A stretch of DNA of 64,000 nucleotides from Hydractinia symbiolongicarpus (GCF_029227915.1 NC_079877.1:3224001-3288000); one strand, 5' to 3'. Counted from the stretch's first letter, positions 38,400 to 53,709 are shown. Numbers and translations are program-made. Notes: generated by a model not told the origin, from the letters alone.

Positions 38400-41385
38400 C
38401 TTTTAACAGTGAAACGATTGACTGTGGGACTTGATTGAACAAAATTTGGCCTGTCACCTTATAAATGTGATAAGTGAGCCAACTGGACCCCAAGAAAGAA
38501 CATTCTTCTTAATTTGACATGATTGCCAGAACTCAGCTATTACACTGGGTACTGTGGTAGCGCTTCAATTACAAATTTAAATAATTAAGTCATTTTTTAC
38601 CGTGGGACCAATCCTAGCCGTTATCGCGCGCTGAAGATATAGAGACAGTTTCAAAAACTACATTTCAATGAATTTCTAACCCTATCAGTCCGTTTGAGTT
38701 ACAACGGTTGCGTCACATATTCGTCTCCACATGTATTTAGGGATATTTTTCTGATATTACTAGGTTGTATCGCTTTTAACAGTGAAACGATAGACTGTGG
38801 CACTTAAATGAACCGATTTTAGACTGTGACCTTATAAATGCGATAAATGATCCAAATGGACTCCCGGAAATAACATTCCTCTTAATTTGAAATGATTGCT
38901 GGAATTCAACGATTACAATGGGCGATGTGGCAGCGCTTTATTTAAAAATTTAAATAAATAAGTCATTTTTTACCGTGGGACAAATCCTAGCCGTTATCCC
39001 GCGCTGAAGAAATAGAGACAGTTTCAAAAACTACATATCAATAAATTTCTAACAGTATCAGTCCGTTTGAGTTACAACGGTTGTGTCACATATTCATCCC
39101 CACATGTATTTAGGGATGTTTTTCTGATATTATTAGCTTGTATCGCTTTTAACAGTGAAACGATTGACTGTGGCTTTTAAATGAACTGATTTTGGACTGT
39201 GACCTTATAAATGTGATAAGTGAGACAATTGGACTCCAAGAAATAACATTCTTCTTATATTTGACATGATTGCCGAAACTCAGCGATTACACTGGGCGCT
39301 GTGGTAGCGCGCTTCATTTAAAAAAGAAGAAAAGAAAGTCATTTTTTACTGTAGGACCAATCCTAGCCGTTAGCGCGCGCTGAAGTAATAGCGACAGTTT
39401 CCAAAACTACATTTCATTGACATTCTAACGGTATCAATCCGCTTCAGTTACAACGATTGCGTCACATATTTGTACCAACTTGTGTTTAGCCATAGTTTTC
39501 TGATGTTACTAGGTTGCATCGCTTTTAAGAGTAAAACAATTGACTGTGGGACTTAATTGAACTAAATTTGGACTGTCACCTTATAAATGTTACAAGTGAG
39601 CCAACTGGACTCCAAGAAATAACATTCGTCTTAATTTGACATGATTACCGGAACTCAGCGATTACACTGGTTGCTTTGGCAGCCTTCATTTAAAAATTTA
39701 AATAAATAAGTCATTCTTTACTGTGGGACCAATCCTAGACGTTATCGCGCGCTGATGAAACAGCGAAAGGTGCAAAATCTAATTTTCATTGACTTTCCAA
39801 CGGTGTCAGTCCGTTTGAGTTACAACGGTTGGGTCACATAATCGTACTAACATATATTTAGCCATATTTTTTTGATATTACTAGGTTGCATCCCTTTTAA
39901 CAGTGAAACGATTTACTGTGGGACTTAATTGAACTAACTTTGGACTGTGAACTGATAAATGTGATAAATGACACAATTGGACCACAAGAAATATCATTCC
40001 TCTTAATTTGACGTGATTGCCGGAACTCAGCGATTGCACTGGTCGCTGTGGTAGCGCTTCATTTAAAAATTTAGATAAGTAAGTCATTCTTTACTCTGGG
40101 AGGAATCCTAGCCGTAATTGCGCGCTGAAGAAGTAGAGAAAGTTTCAAGAACTACATTTCAATGAATTTCTAACGTTATCAGTCCGTTTGAGTTACAACG
40201 GTTGCGTCACATATTCGTACCCACATGTATTTGGGGATGTTTTTCTGATTTGACTAGGTTGTATTGCTTTCAACAGTGAAACGATTGACTGTGGCACTTA
40301 ATTGAACTAACTTTGGACTGTGACCTGATAAATGTGATAAATGAGACAATTGGAGTCCAAGAAATAACATTCTTCTTAATTTGACATGAGTGCCGCAACG
40401 CAACGATTGCACTTGGCGCTGTGATAGCGCTTCATTTAAAAATTAAGAAAAGAAAGTCATTTTTTACTGTGGGACCAATCCTAGCCGTTATTGCGCGTTG
40501 AAGAAATAGAGACAGTTTCAAAAACTACATTTCATTGACTTTCTAGCGGTATCAATCCACTGGAGTTACAACGGTTGGGTCACATAATCGTACCAACATG
40601 TATTTAGCGATATCTTTCCGCTATTACTAGGTTGCATCGCTTTTAACAGTGAAACGAATGACTGTGGGACTTGATTGAACTGATTTTGGATTGTGACCTT
40701 ATAAATGTGATAAATGAGCTAATTAGACTGCCACAATTAACATTCCTCTTAATTTGACATGATTGCTGGAATTCAACCATTACAATGGGCGCTGTGGTAG
40801 CGCTTCATTTAAAAATTTAGATAAATAAGTCATTTTTTACCGTGGGACAAATCCTAGCCAATAGCACGCGCTGAACAATGAGGAACAGTTTCAAAAACTA
40901 CATTTCAATGAATTTCTAACGGTATCAGTCCGTTTGAGTTACAACGGTTGCGTCACATATTCGTCTCCACATGTATTTAGGGATATTTTTCTGATATTAC
41001 TAGGTTGTATCGCTTTTAACAGTGAAACGATAGACTGTGGCACTTAAATAAACTGATTTTGGACTGTGACCTGATAAATGTAATAAATGACACAATTGAA
41101 CTCCCACAAAGAACATTCCTCCTAATTTGACATGATTGCTGTAATTCCACGATTACAATGGGCGATGCGGTAGCGTTTTATTTGAAAATTAAGAAAAGAA
41201 AGTCATTTTTTACTGTAGGACCAATCCTAGCTGTTACCGCGCGTTGAAGAAATAGAGACAGTTTCAAAAACTACATTTCATTGACTTTCTAGCGGTATCA
41301 ATCCGCTGGAGTTACAACGGTTGTGTCACATAATTGTCCCCACATGTATTTAGAGATGTTTTTCTGATATTATTAGCTTGTATCG

Positions 41386-41582
41386 CTTTTAACAGTGAAA
41401 CGATTTTTTACTGTGGGACCAATCCTAGCCGTTATTGCGCCCTGAAGAATTAGCGACAGGTTCAAAAACTACATTTCATTGACTTTCTAACGGTGTCAGT
41501 CCGCTTGAGTTACAAATGTTGGAAACATATTCGTACCAACATGTACTTAGCGATATTTCTCTGAGATTACTAGGTTGCATCG
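41386..41582 (+). repeat. 197-bp short satellite monomer (core 3, second)
   Basis: Equivalent of 14746 and 28491; same deletion and GCGCCCTGAAG variant. Confidence 0.92.
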
Positions 41583-43445
41583 CTTTTAACACTGAAACGA
41601 TTGACTGTGGGACTTGATTGAACAAAATTTGGCCTGTCACCTTATAAATGTGATAAGTGAACCAACTGGACCCCAAGAAATAACATTCTTCTTAATTTGA
41701 CATGATTGCCAGAACTCAGCAATTACACTGGGCACTGTGGTAGCGCTTCAATTTAAAATTTAAATAATTAAGTCATTTTTTACCGTGGGACCAATCCTAG
41801 CCGTTATCGCGCGCTGAAGAAATAGAGACAGTTTCAAGAACTACATTTCAATGAATTTCTAACGTTATCAGTCCGTTTGAGTTACAACGGTTGCGTCACA
41901 TATTCGTCCCCACATGTATTTGGGGATGTTTTTCTGATTTGACTAGGTTGTATTGCTTTCAACAGTGAAACTATTGACTGTGGCACTTAATTGAACTAAC
42001 TTTGGACTGTGACCTGATAAATGTGATAAATGAGACAATTGGAGTTCAAGAAATAACATTCTTTTTAATTTGACATGAGCGCCGCAACGCAACGATTGCA
42101 CTTGGCGCTGTGATAGCGCTTCATTTAAAAATTAAGAAAAGAAAGTCATTTTTTACTGTGGGACCAATCCTAGCCGTTATTGCGCGTTGAAGAAATAGAG
42201 ACAGTTTCAAAAACTACATTTCATTGACTTTCTAGCGGTATCAATCCACTGGAGTTACAACGGTTGGGTCACATAATCGTACCAACATGTATTTAGCGAT
42301 ATCTTTCCGCTATTACTAGGTTGCATCGCTTTTAACAGTGAAACAAATGACTGTGGGACTTGATTGAACTGATTTTGGATTGTGACCTTATAAATGTGAT
42401 AAATGAGCTAATTGGACTGCCACAATTAACATTCCTCTTAATTTGACATGATTGCTGGAATTCAACCATTACAATGGGCGCTGTGGTAGCGCTTCATTTA
42501 AAAATTTAGATAAATAAGTCATATTTACTGTGGAACCAATCCTGGCCGATAGCACGCGCTGAACAATGAGGAACAGTTTCAAAAACTACATTTCATTGAC
42601 TTTCTAACGGTGTCAGTCCGTTTGAGTTACAACGGTTGGTAATATATTCGTACCAGCATGTATTTAGCGATATTTCTCTGAGATTACTAGGTTACATCGC
42701 TTTTAACAGTGAAACGATTGACTGTGGGACTTGATTGAACAAAGTTTGGACTGTCACCTTATAAATGTGATAAGTGAGCCAACTGGACCCCAAAAAATAA
42801 CATTCTTCTTAAATTGAAATGATTGCCAGAACTTAGCGATTACACTGGGTACCGTAATAGCGCTTCATTTAAAAATTTAAATAAATAAGTCATTTTTTAC
42901 CGTGGGACCAATCCTAGCCGTTATTACGCGCTGAAGAAATAGAGACAGTTTCAAAAACTACATTTCAATGAATTTCTAACGGTATCAGTCCATTTGAGTT
43001 ACAACGGTTGCGTCACATATTCGTCTCCACATGTATTTAGGGATATTTTTCTGATATTACTAGGTTGTATCGCTTTTAACAGTGAAACGATAGACTGTGG
43101 CACTTAAATGAACTGATTTTGGACTGTGACCTGATAAAAGTAATAAATGACACAATTGAACTCCCACAAAGAACATTCCTCCTAATTTGACATGATTGCT
43201 GTAATTCCACGATTACAATGGGCGATGCGGTAGCGTTTTATTTGAAAATTAAGAAAAGAAAGTCATTTTTTACTGTAGGACCAATCCTAGCTGTTACCGC
43301 GCGTTGAAAAAATAGAGACAGTTTCAAAAACTACATTTCATTGACTTTCTAGCGGTATCAATCCGCTGGAGTTACAACGGTTGTGTCACATAATTGTCCC
43401 CACATGTATTTAGAGATGTTTTTCTGATATTATTAGCTTGTATCG

Positions 43446-43642
43446 CTTTTAACAGTGAAACGATTTTTTACTGTGGGACCAATCCTAGCCGTTATTGCGC
43501 CCTGAAGAATTAGCGACAGGTTCAAAAACTACATTTCATTGACTTTCTAACGGTGTCAGTCCGCTTGAGTTACAACTGTTGGAAACATATTCGTACCAAC
43601 ATGTACTTAGCGATATTTCTCTGAGATTACTAGGTTGCATCG
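43446..43642 (+). repeat. 197-bp short satellite monomer (core 3, third)
   Basis: Equivalent of 16806 and 30551; same deletion and variant bases. Confidence 0.92.
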
Positions 43643-46600
43643 CTTTTAACAGTGAAACGATTGACTGTGGGACTTGATTGAACAAAATTTGGCCTGTCAC
43701 CATATAAATGTGATAAGTGAGCCAACTGGACCCCAAGAAATAACATTCTTCTTAATTTGACATGATTGCCAGAACTCAGCAATTACACTGGGCACTGTGG
43801 TAGCGCTTCAATTTAAAATTTAAATAATTAAGTCATTTTTTACCGTGGGACCAATCCTAGCCGTTATCGCGCGCTGAAGAAATAGAGACAGTTTCAAAAA
43901 CTACATTTCAATGAATTTCTAACGCTATCAGTCCGTTTGAGTTACAACGGTTGCGTCACATATTCGTCTCCACATGTTTTTAGGGATATTTTTCTGATAT
44001 TACTAGGTTGTATAGCTTTTAACAGTGAAACGATAGACTGTGGCACTTGATTGAACAAAATTTGGCCTGTCACCTTATAAATGTGATAAGTGAGTCAACT
44101 GGACCCCAAGAAATAACATTCTTCTTAATTTGACATGATTGCCAGAACTCAGCTATTGCACTGGGTACTGTGGTAGCGCTTCAATTTCAAATTTGAATAA
44201 TTAAGTCATTTTTTACCGTGGGACCAATCCTAGCCGTTATCGCGCGCTAAAGAAATAGAGACAGTTTCAAAAACTACATTTCAATGAATTTCTAACCCTA
44301 TCAGTCCGTTTGAGTTACAACGGTTGCGTCACATATTCGTCTCCACATGTATTTAGGGATATTTTTCTGATATTACTAGCTTGTATCGCTTTTAACAGTG
44401 AAACGATAGATTGTGGCACTTAAATGAACTCACTTTAGACTGTGACCTTGTAATTGTGACAAATGAGCCAATTGGACTGCCAGAAATAACATTCCTCTTA
44501 ATTTGACATGATTGCTGGAATTCAACGATTGCACTGGGCGCTGTGGTAGCGCTTCATTTAAAAATTTAGATAATTAAGTCATATTTACTGTGGGACCAAT
44601 CCTGGCCGTTAGCACGCGCTGAATAAAGAGGAACAGTTTCAAAAACTACATTTCATTGACTTTCTAGCTTGATCAATCTGTTTGAGTTACAACGGTTGCG
44701 TCACATACTCGTACCAACATGTATTTAGCCATATTTTTCCGCCATTACTAGGTAGCATCGCTTTTAACAGTGAAACGATTGACTGTGGGACTTAATTTAA
44801 CTGATTTTGAACTGTGACCTTATAAATGTGATATGTGAGACAATTGGACTCCAAGAAATAACATTCTTCTTAATTTGACATGATTGCCAAAACTCAGGGA
44901 TTACACTGGGCGCTGTGGTAGCGCTTTATTTAAAAATTAAGATAAGAAAGTCATTTTTTACTGTGGGACCAATCCTAGCCGTTAGCGCGCGCCGAAGAAA
45001 TAGCGACAGTTTCAAAAACTCCATTTCACTGAATTTCTAACGGTGTCAGTCCGTTTGCGTTACAACGGTTGGGAACATATTCGTACCAACATGTATTTAG
45101 CGATACTTCTCTGAGATTACTAGGTTGCATCGCTTTTAACAGTGAAACGATTGACTGTGAGACTTGATTGAACAAAATTTGGCCTGTCACCTTAAAATTG
45201 TGATAAGTGAGGCAACTGGACCCCAAGAAATAACATTCTTCTTAATTTGACATGATGCCCAGAACTCAGCGATTACACTGGGTACTGTGGTAGCGCTTCA
45301 ATTAAAAATTTAAATAATTAGTCATTTTTTAACGTGGGACCAATCCTAGCCGTTATCGCGCGCTGAAGAAATAGAGACAGTGTCAAAAACTATATTTCAA
45401 TGAATTTCTAACGCTATCAGTCCGTTTGAGTTACAACGGTTGCGTCACATATTCGTCTCCACATGTATTTAGGGATATTTTTCTGATATTACTAGGTTGT
45501 ATCGCTTTTAACAGTGAAACGATAGACTGTGGCACTTAAATGAACTGATTTTGGACTGTGACCTTATAAATGTGATAAATGAGCCAATTGGACTCCCGGA
45601 ACTAACATTCCTAATAATTTGAAATGATTGCTGGAATTCAACGATTACAATGGGCGCTGTGGTAGCGCTTCATTTGAAAATATAAATAAATAAGTCATTT
45701 TTTTCCGTGGGACAAGTCCTAGCCGTTATCGCGCGCTGAAGAAATAGAGACAGTTTCAAAAATTACATATCAATAAATTTCTAACGGTATCAGTCCGTTT
45801 GAGTTACAACGGTTGGGTCACATATTCGTCCCCACATGTATTTAGGGATGTTTTTCTGATATTATTAGCTTGTATCGCTTTTAACAGTGAAACGATTGAC
45901 TGTGGCACTTAAATGAACTGATTTTGGACTGTGACCTTGTAATTGTGATAAATGAGCCAATTAGACTGCCACAAATAACATTCCTCTTAATTTGACTTGA
46001 TTGCTGGAATTCAACGATTACAATGGGCGCTGTGGTACCTCTTCATTTGAAACTTTAAATAAATAAGTCATTTTTTACGGTGGGACAAATCCTGGCCGTT
46101 ATCGCGCGCTGAAGAAATAGAAACAGTTTCAAAAACTATATATCAATAAATTTCTAACAGTATCATTCCGTTTGAGTTACAACGGTTGCGTCACATATTC
46201 GTACCAACATGTATTTAGCGATATTTTTCCGATATTACTAGGTTGCATCGCTTTTAACAGTGAAACGATTGACTGTGGGACTTAATTTAACTGATTTTGA
46301 ACTGTGACCTTATAAATGTTATATGTGAGACAATTGGACTCCAAGAAATAACATTCTTCTTAATTTGACATGATTGCCGAAACTCAGGGATTACACTGGG
46401 CGCTGTGGTAGCGCTTTATTTAAAAATTAAGATAAGAAAGTCATTTTATACTGTGGGACCAATCCTAGCCGTTGGCGCGCGCCGAAAAAATAGCGACAGT
46501 TTCAAAAACTCCATTTCACTGAATTTCTAACCCTATCAGTCCGTTTGAGTTACAACGGTTGCGTCACATATTCGTCTCCACATGCATTTAGGGATATTTT

Positions 46601-48860
46601 TCTGATATTACTAGGTTGTATTGCTTTTAACAGTGAAACGATTGACTGTGGCACTTAAATGAACTGATTTTGGACTGTGACCTTGTAATTGTGATAAATG
46701 AGCCAATTAGACTGCCACAAATAACATTCCTCTTAATTTGACATGATTGCTGGAATTCAACGATTACAATGGGCGATGTGTTAGCTCTTCATTTGAAATT
46801 TTAAATAAATAAGTCATTTTTTACCGTGGGACAAATCCTGGCCGTTATCGCGCGCTGAAGAAATAGAAACAGTTTCAAAAACTACATATCAATAAATTTC
46901 TAACGGTATCATTCCGTTTGAGTTACAACGGTTGCGTCACATGTTCGTACCAACATGTATTTAGCGATATTTTTCCGATATTACTAGGCTGCATCGCTTT
47001 AAACAGTGAAACGGTTGACTGTGGGACTTAATTTAGCTGATTTTGGACTGTGACCTTATAAATGTGATAAGTGAGACATTTGGACTCCAAGAAATAACAT
47101 TCTCCTTAATTTGACATGATTGCCGAAACTCAGGGATTACACTGGGCGCTGTGGTAGCGCTTCATTTAAAAATTTAAATAATTAAGTCATTTTTTACCGT
47201 GGGACCAATCCTAGCCGTTATCGCGCGCTGAAGAAATAGAGACAGTGTCAAAAACTATATTTCAATGAATTTCTAACACTATCAGTCCGTTTGAGTTACA
47301 ACGGTTGCGTCACATATTCGTCTCCACATGTATTTAGGGATATTTTTCTGATATTACTAGGTTGTATCGCTTTTAACAGTGAAACGATAGACTGTGGCAC
47401 TTAAATGAACTGATTTTGGACTGTGACCTTATAAATGTGATAAATGAGACAATTGGAGTCCAAGAAATAACATTCTTCTTAATTTGACATGAGTGCCGCA
47501 ACTCAACGATTGCACTTGGCGCTGTGGTAGCGCTTCATTTGAAAATTAAGAAAAGAAAGTCATTTTTTACTGTGGGACCAATCCTAGCTGTTATCGCGCG
47601 TTGAAGAAATAGAGACAGTTTTAAAAACTACATTTCATTGACTTTCTAGCGGTATCAATCCACTGGAGTTACAACGGTTGGCTCACATAATCGTACCAAC
47701 ATGTATTTAGCGATATTTTTCCGCTATTACTAGGTTGCATCGCTTTTTACAGTGAAACGAATGACTGTGGGACTTGATTGAACTGATTTTGGATTGTGAC
47801 CGTATAAATGTGATAAATGAGCTAATTGGACTGCCACAAATAACATTCCTCTTAATTTGACATGATTGCTGGAATTCAACGATTACAATGGGCGCTGTGG
47901 TAGCGCTTCATTTAAAAATTTAGATAAATAAGTCATATTTACTGTGGAAGCAACCCTGGCCGTTATCGCGCGCTGAAGAAATAGAGACAGTTTCAAAAAC
48001 TACATTTCAATGAATTTCTAACCCTATCAGTTCGTTTGAGTTACAACGGTTGCGTCACATATTCGTCTCCACATGTATTTAGGGATATTTTTCTGATATT
48101 ACTAGGTTGTATCGCTTTTAACAGTGAAACGATAGACTGTGGCACTTAAATGAACTGATTTTGGAATGTGACCTTATAAATGCGATAAATGAGCCAAATG
48201 GACTCCCCGAAATAATATTCCTCCTAATTTGAAATGATTGCTGGAATTCAACGATTACAATGGGCGCTGTGGTAGCGCTTCATTTAAAAATTTACATAAA
48301 TAAGTCATTTTTTACCGTGGGACAAATCCTAGCCGTTATCGCGCGCTGAAGAAATAGAGACAGTTTCAAAAACTACATATCAATAAATTTCTAACAGTAT
48401 CAGTCCGTTTGAGTTACAACGGTTGGGTCACATATTCATCCCCACATGTATTTAGGGATGTTTTTCTGATATTATTAGCTTGTATCGCCTTTAACAGTGA
48501 AACGATTGACTTTGGCACTTAAATGAACTGATTTTGGACTGTGACCTTGTAATTGTGACAAAAGAGCAAATTGGACTGCCACAAATAACATTCCTCTTAA
48601 TTTGACATGATTGCTGGAATTCAACGATTGCACTGGGCGCTGTGGTAGCGCTTCATTTAAAAATTTAGATAATTAAGTCATATTTACTGTGGGACCAATC
48701 CTGACCGTTAGCACGCGCTGAATAAAGAGGACCCAGTTTCAAAAACTACATTTCATTGACTTTCTAGCTTGATCAATCTGTTTGAGTTACAACGGTTGCG
48801 TCACATATTCGTACCAACATGTATTTAGCCATATTTTTCCGCTATTACTAGGTTGCATCG

Positions 48861-49978
48861 CTTTTAACAGTGAAACGATTGACTGTGGGACTTAATTTAA
48901 CTGACTTTGAACTGTGACCTTATAAATGTGATAAGTGAGACAATTGGACTCCAAGAAATAACAATCTTCTTAATTTGACATGATTGCCGAAACTCAGCGA
49001 TTACACTGGGCGCTGTGGTAGCGCGCTTCATTTAAAAAAGAAGAAAAGAAAGTCATTTTTTACTGTAGGACCAATCCTAGCCGTTAGCGCGCGCTGAAGT
49101 AATAGCGACAGTTTCAAAAACTACATTTCATTGACATTCTAACGGTATCAATCCGCTTCAGTTACAACGATTGCGTCACATATTTGTACCAACTTGCATT
49201 TAGCCATAGTTTTCTGATGTTACTTGGTTGCATCGCTTTTAACAGCGAAACAATTGATTGTGGGACTTAATTGAACTAAATTTGGACTGTCACCTTATGA
49301 ATGTGATAAGTAAGCCAACTGGACTCCAAGAAATATCATTCCTCTTAATTTGACGTGATTGCCCGAACTCAGCGATTGCACTGGGCGCTGTGGTAACGCT
49401 TCATTTAAAAATTTAGATAAATAAGTCATTCTTTACTCTGGGACGAATCCTAGCCGTAATCGCGCGCTGAAGAAGTAGAGAAAGTTTCAAGAACTACATT
49501 TCAATGAATTTCTAACGGTATCAGTCCGTTTGAGTTACAACGGTTGGGTCACATATTCGTCCCCACATGTATTTAGCGATATTTTTTCGATATTACTAGG
49601 TTGCATCCCTTTTAACAGTGACAAGATATACTGTGGGACTTAATTGAACTAACTTTGGACTGTGACCTGATAAAGGTGATAAATGAGACAATCGGACCAC
49701 AAGAAATATCATTCGTCTTAATTTGACGTGATTGCCGGAACTCAGCGATTGCACTGGGCGCTGTGGTAGCGCTTCATTTAAAAATTTAGATAAATAAGTC
49801 ATTCTTTACTCTGGGACGAATCCTAGCCGTAATCGCGCGCTGAAGAAGTAGAAAAAGTTTCAAGAACTACATTTCAATGAATTTCTAACGGTATCAGTCC
49901 GTTTGAGTTACAACGGTTGCGTCACATATTCGTCTCCACATGTATTTAGGGATATTTTTCTGATATTACTAGGTTGTA
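48861..49978 (+). repeat. Duplicated block in junction 3/4, first copy
   Basis: Three monomers matching 50727-51844 at an offset of 1866 bp. Scattered single-base differences are visible (ACAATCTTC near 48961 versus ACATTCTTC; TAGGACC versus TAGAACC), so the duplication is not brand new or has since been altered. Confidence 0.83.
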
Positions 49979-50726
49979 TCCCTTTTATCAGTGACACGAT
50001 ATACTGTGGGACTTAACTGAACTAACTTTGGACTGTGACCTGATAAATGTGATAAATGAGACAATTGGACCACAAGAAATATCATTCATCTTAATTTGAC
50101 GTGATTGCCGGAACTCAACGATTACAATGGGAGCTGTTGTAGCTCTTCATTTAAAAATTTACATAAATAAGTCATATTTACTGTGGGACCAATCCTGGCC
50201 GTTAGCACGCGCTAAATAAATAGGAACGGCTTATAAGACTACATATCATTGACTTTCTAGCTGTATCAATCCGTTTGAGTTACAACAGTTGCGTCACATA
50301 TTCGTACCAACATGTATTTAGCGAAATTTTTCCGCTGTTACTAGGTTGCATCGCTTTTAACAGTGAAACGAATGACTGTGGGACTTGATTGAACTGATTT
50401 TGGATTGTGACCTTATAAATGTGATAAATGAGCTAATTGGACTGCCACTAATAACATTCATCTTAATTTGACATGATTGCTGGAATTCAACGTTTGCACT
50501 GGGCGCTGTGGTAGCGCTTCATTTAAAAATTTAGATAATTAAGTCATATTTACTGTGGGACCAATCCTGACCGTTAGCACGCGCTGAATAAAGAGGACCC
50601 AGTTTCAAAAACTACATTTCATTGACTTTCTAGCTTGATCAATCTGTTTGAGTTACAACGGTTGCGTAACATATTCGTACCAACATGTATTTAGCCATAT
50701 TTTTCCGCTGTTACTAGGTTGCATCG

Positions 50727-51844
50727 CTTTTAACAGTGAAACGATTGACTGTGGGACTTAATTTAACTGACTTTGAACTGTGACCTTATAAATGTGATAA
50801 GTGAGACAATTGGACTCCAAGAAATAACATTCTTCTTAATTTGACATGATTGCCGAAACTCAGCGATTACACTGGGCGCTGTGGTAGCGCGCTTCATTTA
50901 AAAAAGAAGAAAAGAAAGTCATTTTTTACTGTAGAACCAATCCTAGCCGTTAGCGCGCGCTGAAGTAATAGCGACAGTTTCAAAAACTACATTTCATTGA
51001 CATTCTAACGGTATCAATCCGCTTCAGTTACAACGATTGCGTCACATATTTGTACCAACTTGCATTTAGCCATAGTTTTCTGATGTTACTTGGTTGCATC
51101 GCTTTTAACAGCGAAACAATTGATTGTGGGACTTAATTGAACTAAATTTGGACTGTCACCTTATGAATGTGATAAGTAAGCCAACTGGAATCCAAGAAAT
51201 ATCATTCCTCTTAATTTGACGTGATTGCCCGAACTCAGCGATTGCACTGGGCGCTGTGGTAACGCTTCATTTAAAAATTTAGATAAATAAGTCATTCTTT
51301 ACTCTGGGACGAATCCTAGCCGTAATCGCGCGCTGAAGAAGTAGAGAAAGTTTCAAGAACTACATTTCAATGAATTTCTAACGGTATCAGTCCGTTTGAG
51401 TTACAACGGTTGGGTCACATATTCGTCCCCACATGTATTTAGCGATATTTTTTCGATATTACTAGGTTGCATCCCTTTTAACAGTGACAAGATATACTGT
51501 GGGACTTAATTGAACTAACTTTGGACTGTGACCTGATAAAGGTGATAAATGAGACAATCGGACCACAAGAAATATCATTCGTCTTAATTTGACGTGATTG
51601 CCGGAACTCAGCGATTGCACTGGGCGCTGTGGTAGCGCTTCATTTAAAAATTTAGATAAATAAGTCATTCTTTACTCTGGGACGAATCCTAGCCGTAATC
51701 GCGCGCTGAAGAAGTAGAAAAAGTTTCAAGAACTACATTTCAATGAATTTCTAACGGTATCAGTCCGTTTGAGTTACAACGGTTGCGTCACATATTCGTC
51801 TCCACATGTATTTAGGGATATTTTTCTGATATTACTAGGTTGTA
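50727..51844 (+). repeat. Duplicated block in junction 3/4, second copy
   Basis: Second copy of 48861-49978. It leads directly into the landmark series that opens core 4, as in the other junctions. Confidence 0.83.
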
Positions 51845-53229
51845 TCGCTTTTAACAGTGAAACGATAGACTGTGGCACTTAAATGAAATGATTTTGGACT
51901 GTGACCTTATAAATGCGATAAATGAGCTAATTGGACTGCCACAAATAACATTCCTCTTAATTTGACATGATTGCTGAAATTCAACGATTACAATGGGCGC
52001 TGTGGTAGCGCTTCATTTAAAAATTTAGATAAATAAGTCATATTTACTGTGGAAGCAATCCTGGCCGTTATCGCGCGCTGAAGAAATAGAGACAGTTTCA
52101 AAAACTACATTTCAATGAATTTCTAACCCTATCAGTCCGTTTGAGTTACAACGGTTGCGTCACATATTCGTCTCCACATGTATTTAGGGATATTTTTCTG
52201 ATATTACTAGGTTGTATCGCTTTTAACAGTGAAACGATAGACTGTGGCACTTAAATGAACTGATTTTGGACTGTGACCTTATAAATGCGATAAATGAGCC
52301 AAATGGACTCCCCGAAATAATATTCCTCCTAATTTGAAATGATTGCTGGAATTCAACGATTACAATGGGCGCTGTGGTAGCGCTTCATTTAAAAATTTAC
52401 ATAAATAAGTCATTTTTTACCGTGGGACAAATCCTAGCCGTTATCGCGCGCTGAAGAAATAGAGACAGTTTCAAAAACTACATATCAATAAATTTCTAAC
52501 AGTATCAGTCCATTTGAGTTACAACGGTTGGGTCACATATTCATCCCCACATGTATTTAGGGATGTTTTTCTGATATTATTAGCTTGTATCGCCTTTAAC
52601 AGTTAAACGATTGACTTTGGCACTCAAATGAACTGATTTTGGACTGTGACCTTGTAATTGTGACAAAAGAGCCAATTGGACTGCCACAAATAACATTCCT
52701 CTTAATTTGACATGATTGCTGGAATTCAACGATTGCACTGGGCGCTGTGGTAGCGCTTCATTTAAAAATTTAGATAAATAAGTCATATTTACTGTGGAAG
52801 CAATCCTGGCCGTTAGCACGCGCTGAATAATAAGGAACAGTTTCAAAAACTACATTTCATTGACTTTCTAACGGTGTCAGTCCGTTTGAGTTACAACGGT
52901 TGGTAACATATTCGTACCAGCATGTATTTAGCGATATTTCTCTGAGATTACTATGTTGCATCGCTTTTAACAGTGAAACGATTGACTGTGGGACTTGATT
53001 GAACAAAGTTTGGACTGTCACCTTATAAATGTGATAAGTGAGCCAACTGGACACCAAGAAATATCATTCTTCTTAATTTGTAATGATTGCCAGAACTTAG
53101 CGATTACACTGGGTACCGTAATAGCGCTTCATCTAAAAATTTAAATAATTAAGTCATTTTTTACCGTGGGAGCAATCCTAGCCGTTATCGCGCGCTGAAG
53201 AAATAGAGACAGTTTCAAAAACTACATTT

Positions 53230-53602
53230 CAATGAATTTCTAACGGTATCAGTCCGTTTGAGTTAAAACGGTTGCGTCACATATTCGTCTCCACATGTAT
53301 TTAGGGATATTTTTCTGATATTACTAGGTTGCATCGCTTTTAACAGTGAAACGATAGACTGTGGCACTTAAATGAACTGATTTTGGACTGTGACATGATG
53401 AATGTGATAAATGACACAATTGAACTCCCACAAAGAACATTCCTCCTAATTTGACATGATTGCTGGAATTCAACGATTACAATGGGCGCTGTGGTAGCGC
53501 TTTATTTGAAAATTAAGAAAAGAGAGTCATTTTTTACTGTGAGACCAATCCTAGCTGTTACCGCGCGTTGAAGAAATAGAGACAGTTTCAAAAACTACAT
53601 TT
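53230..53602 (+). repeat. Extra monomer inserted in core 4
   Basis: Between the phase marks 52964 and 53710 core 4 has two monomers where cores 1-3 have one. The added unit (CATTTCAATGAATTTC ... TGACATGATGAATG ... TTGAACTCCCAC) resembles the type near 56400-56750, not its neighbours. Exact edges are uncertain by tens of bases because the flanks are homologous. Confidence 0.85.
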
Positions 53603-53709
53603 CATTGACTTTCTAGCGGTATCAATCCGCTGGAGTTACAACGGTTGTGTCACATAATTGTCCCCACATGTATTTAGAGATGTTTTTCTGATATTATTAG
53701 CTTGTATCG

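Larger units (their letters stand above)
37446..48047 (+). repeat. HOR core 3, 10,602 bp
   Basis: Same length as core 2 and in constant 12,895-bp register with it from 24551 to 35152. All marks checked agree: the short monomers, the CTTTAAAC unit at 46997 and the CTTTTTAC unit at 47743. Visible differences are single bases, for example CATACTCG near 44706. Confidence 0.92.
48048..52579 (+). repeat. HOR junction segment 3/4, 4532 bp (longest form)
   Basis: Seven monomers longer than the shortest junction. It has the two-monomer gain also seen in junction 2/3 (48048 to 48794, 746 bp). It also has the five-monomer (1866 bp) duplication of the kind seen in junction 0/1, so phase marks at 48861 and 50727 head near-identical series. 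The unit with CCCTTTTATCAGTGACACG near 49980 is shared only with junction 0/1. It thus combines features of two other junctions, as a recombinant would. Confidence 0.88.
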
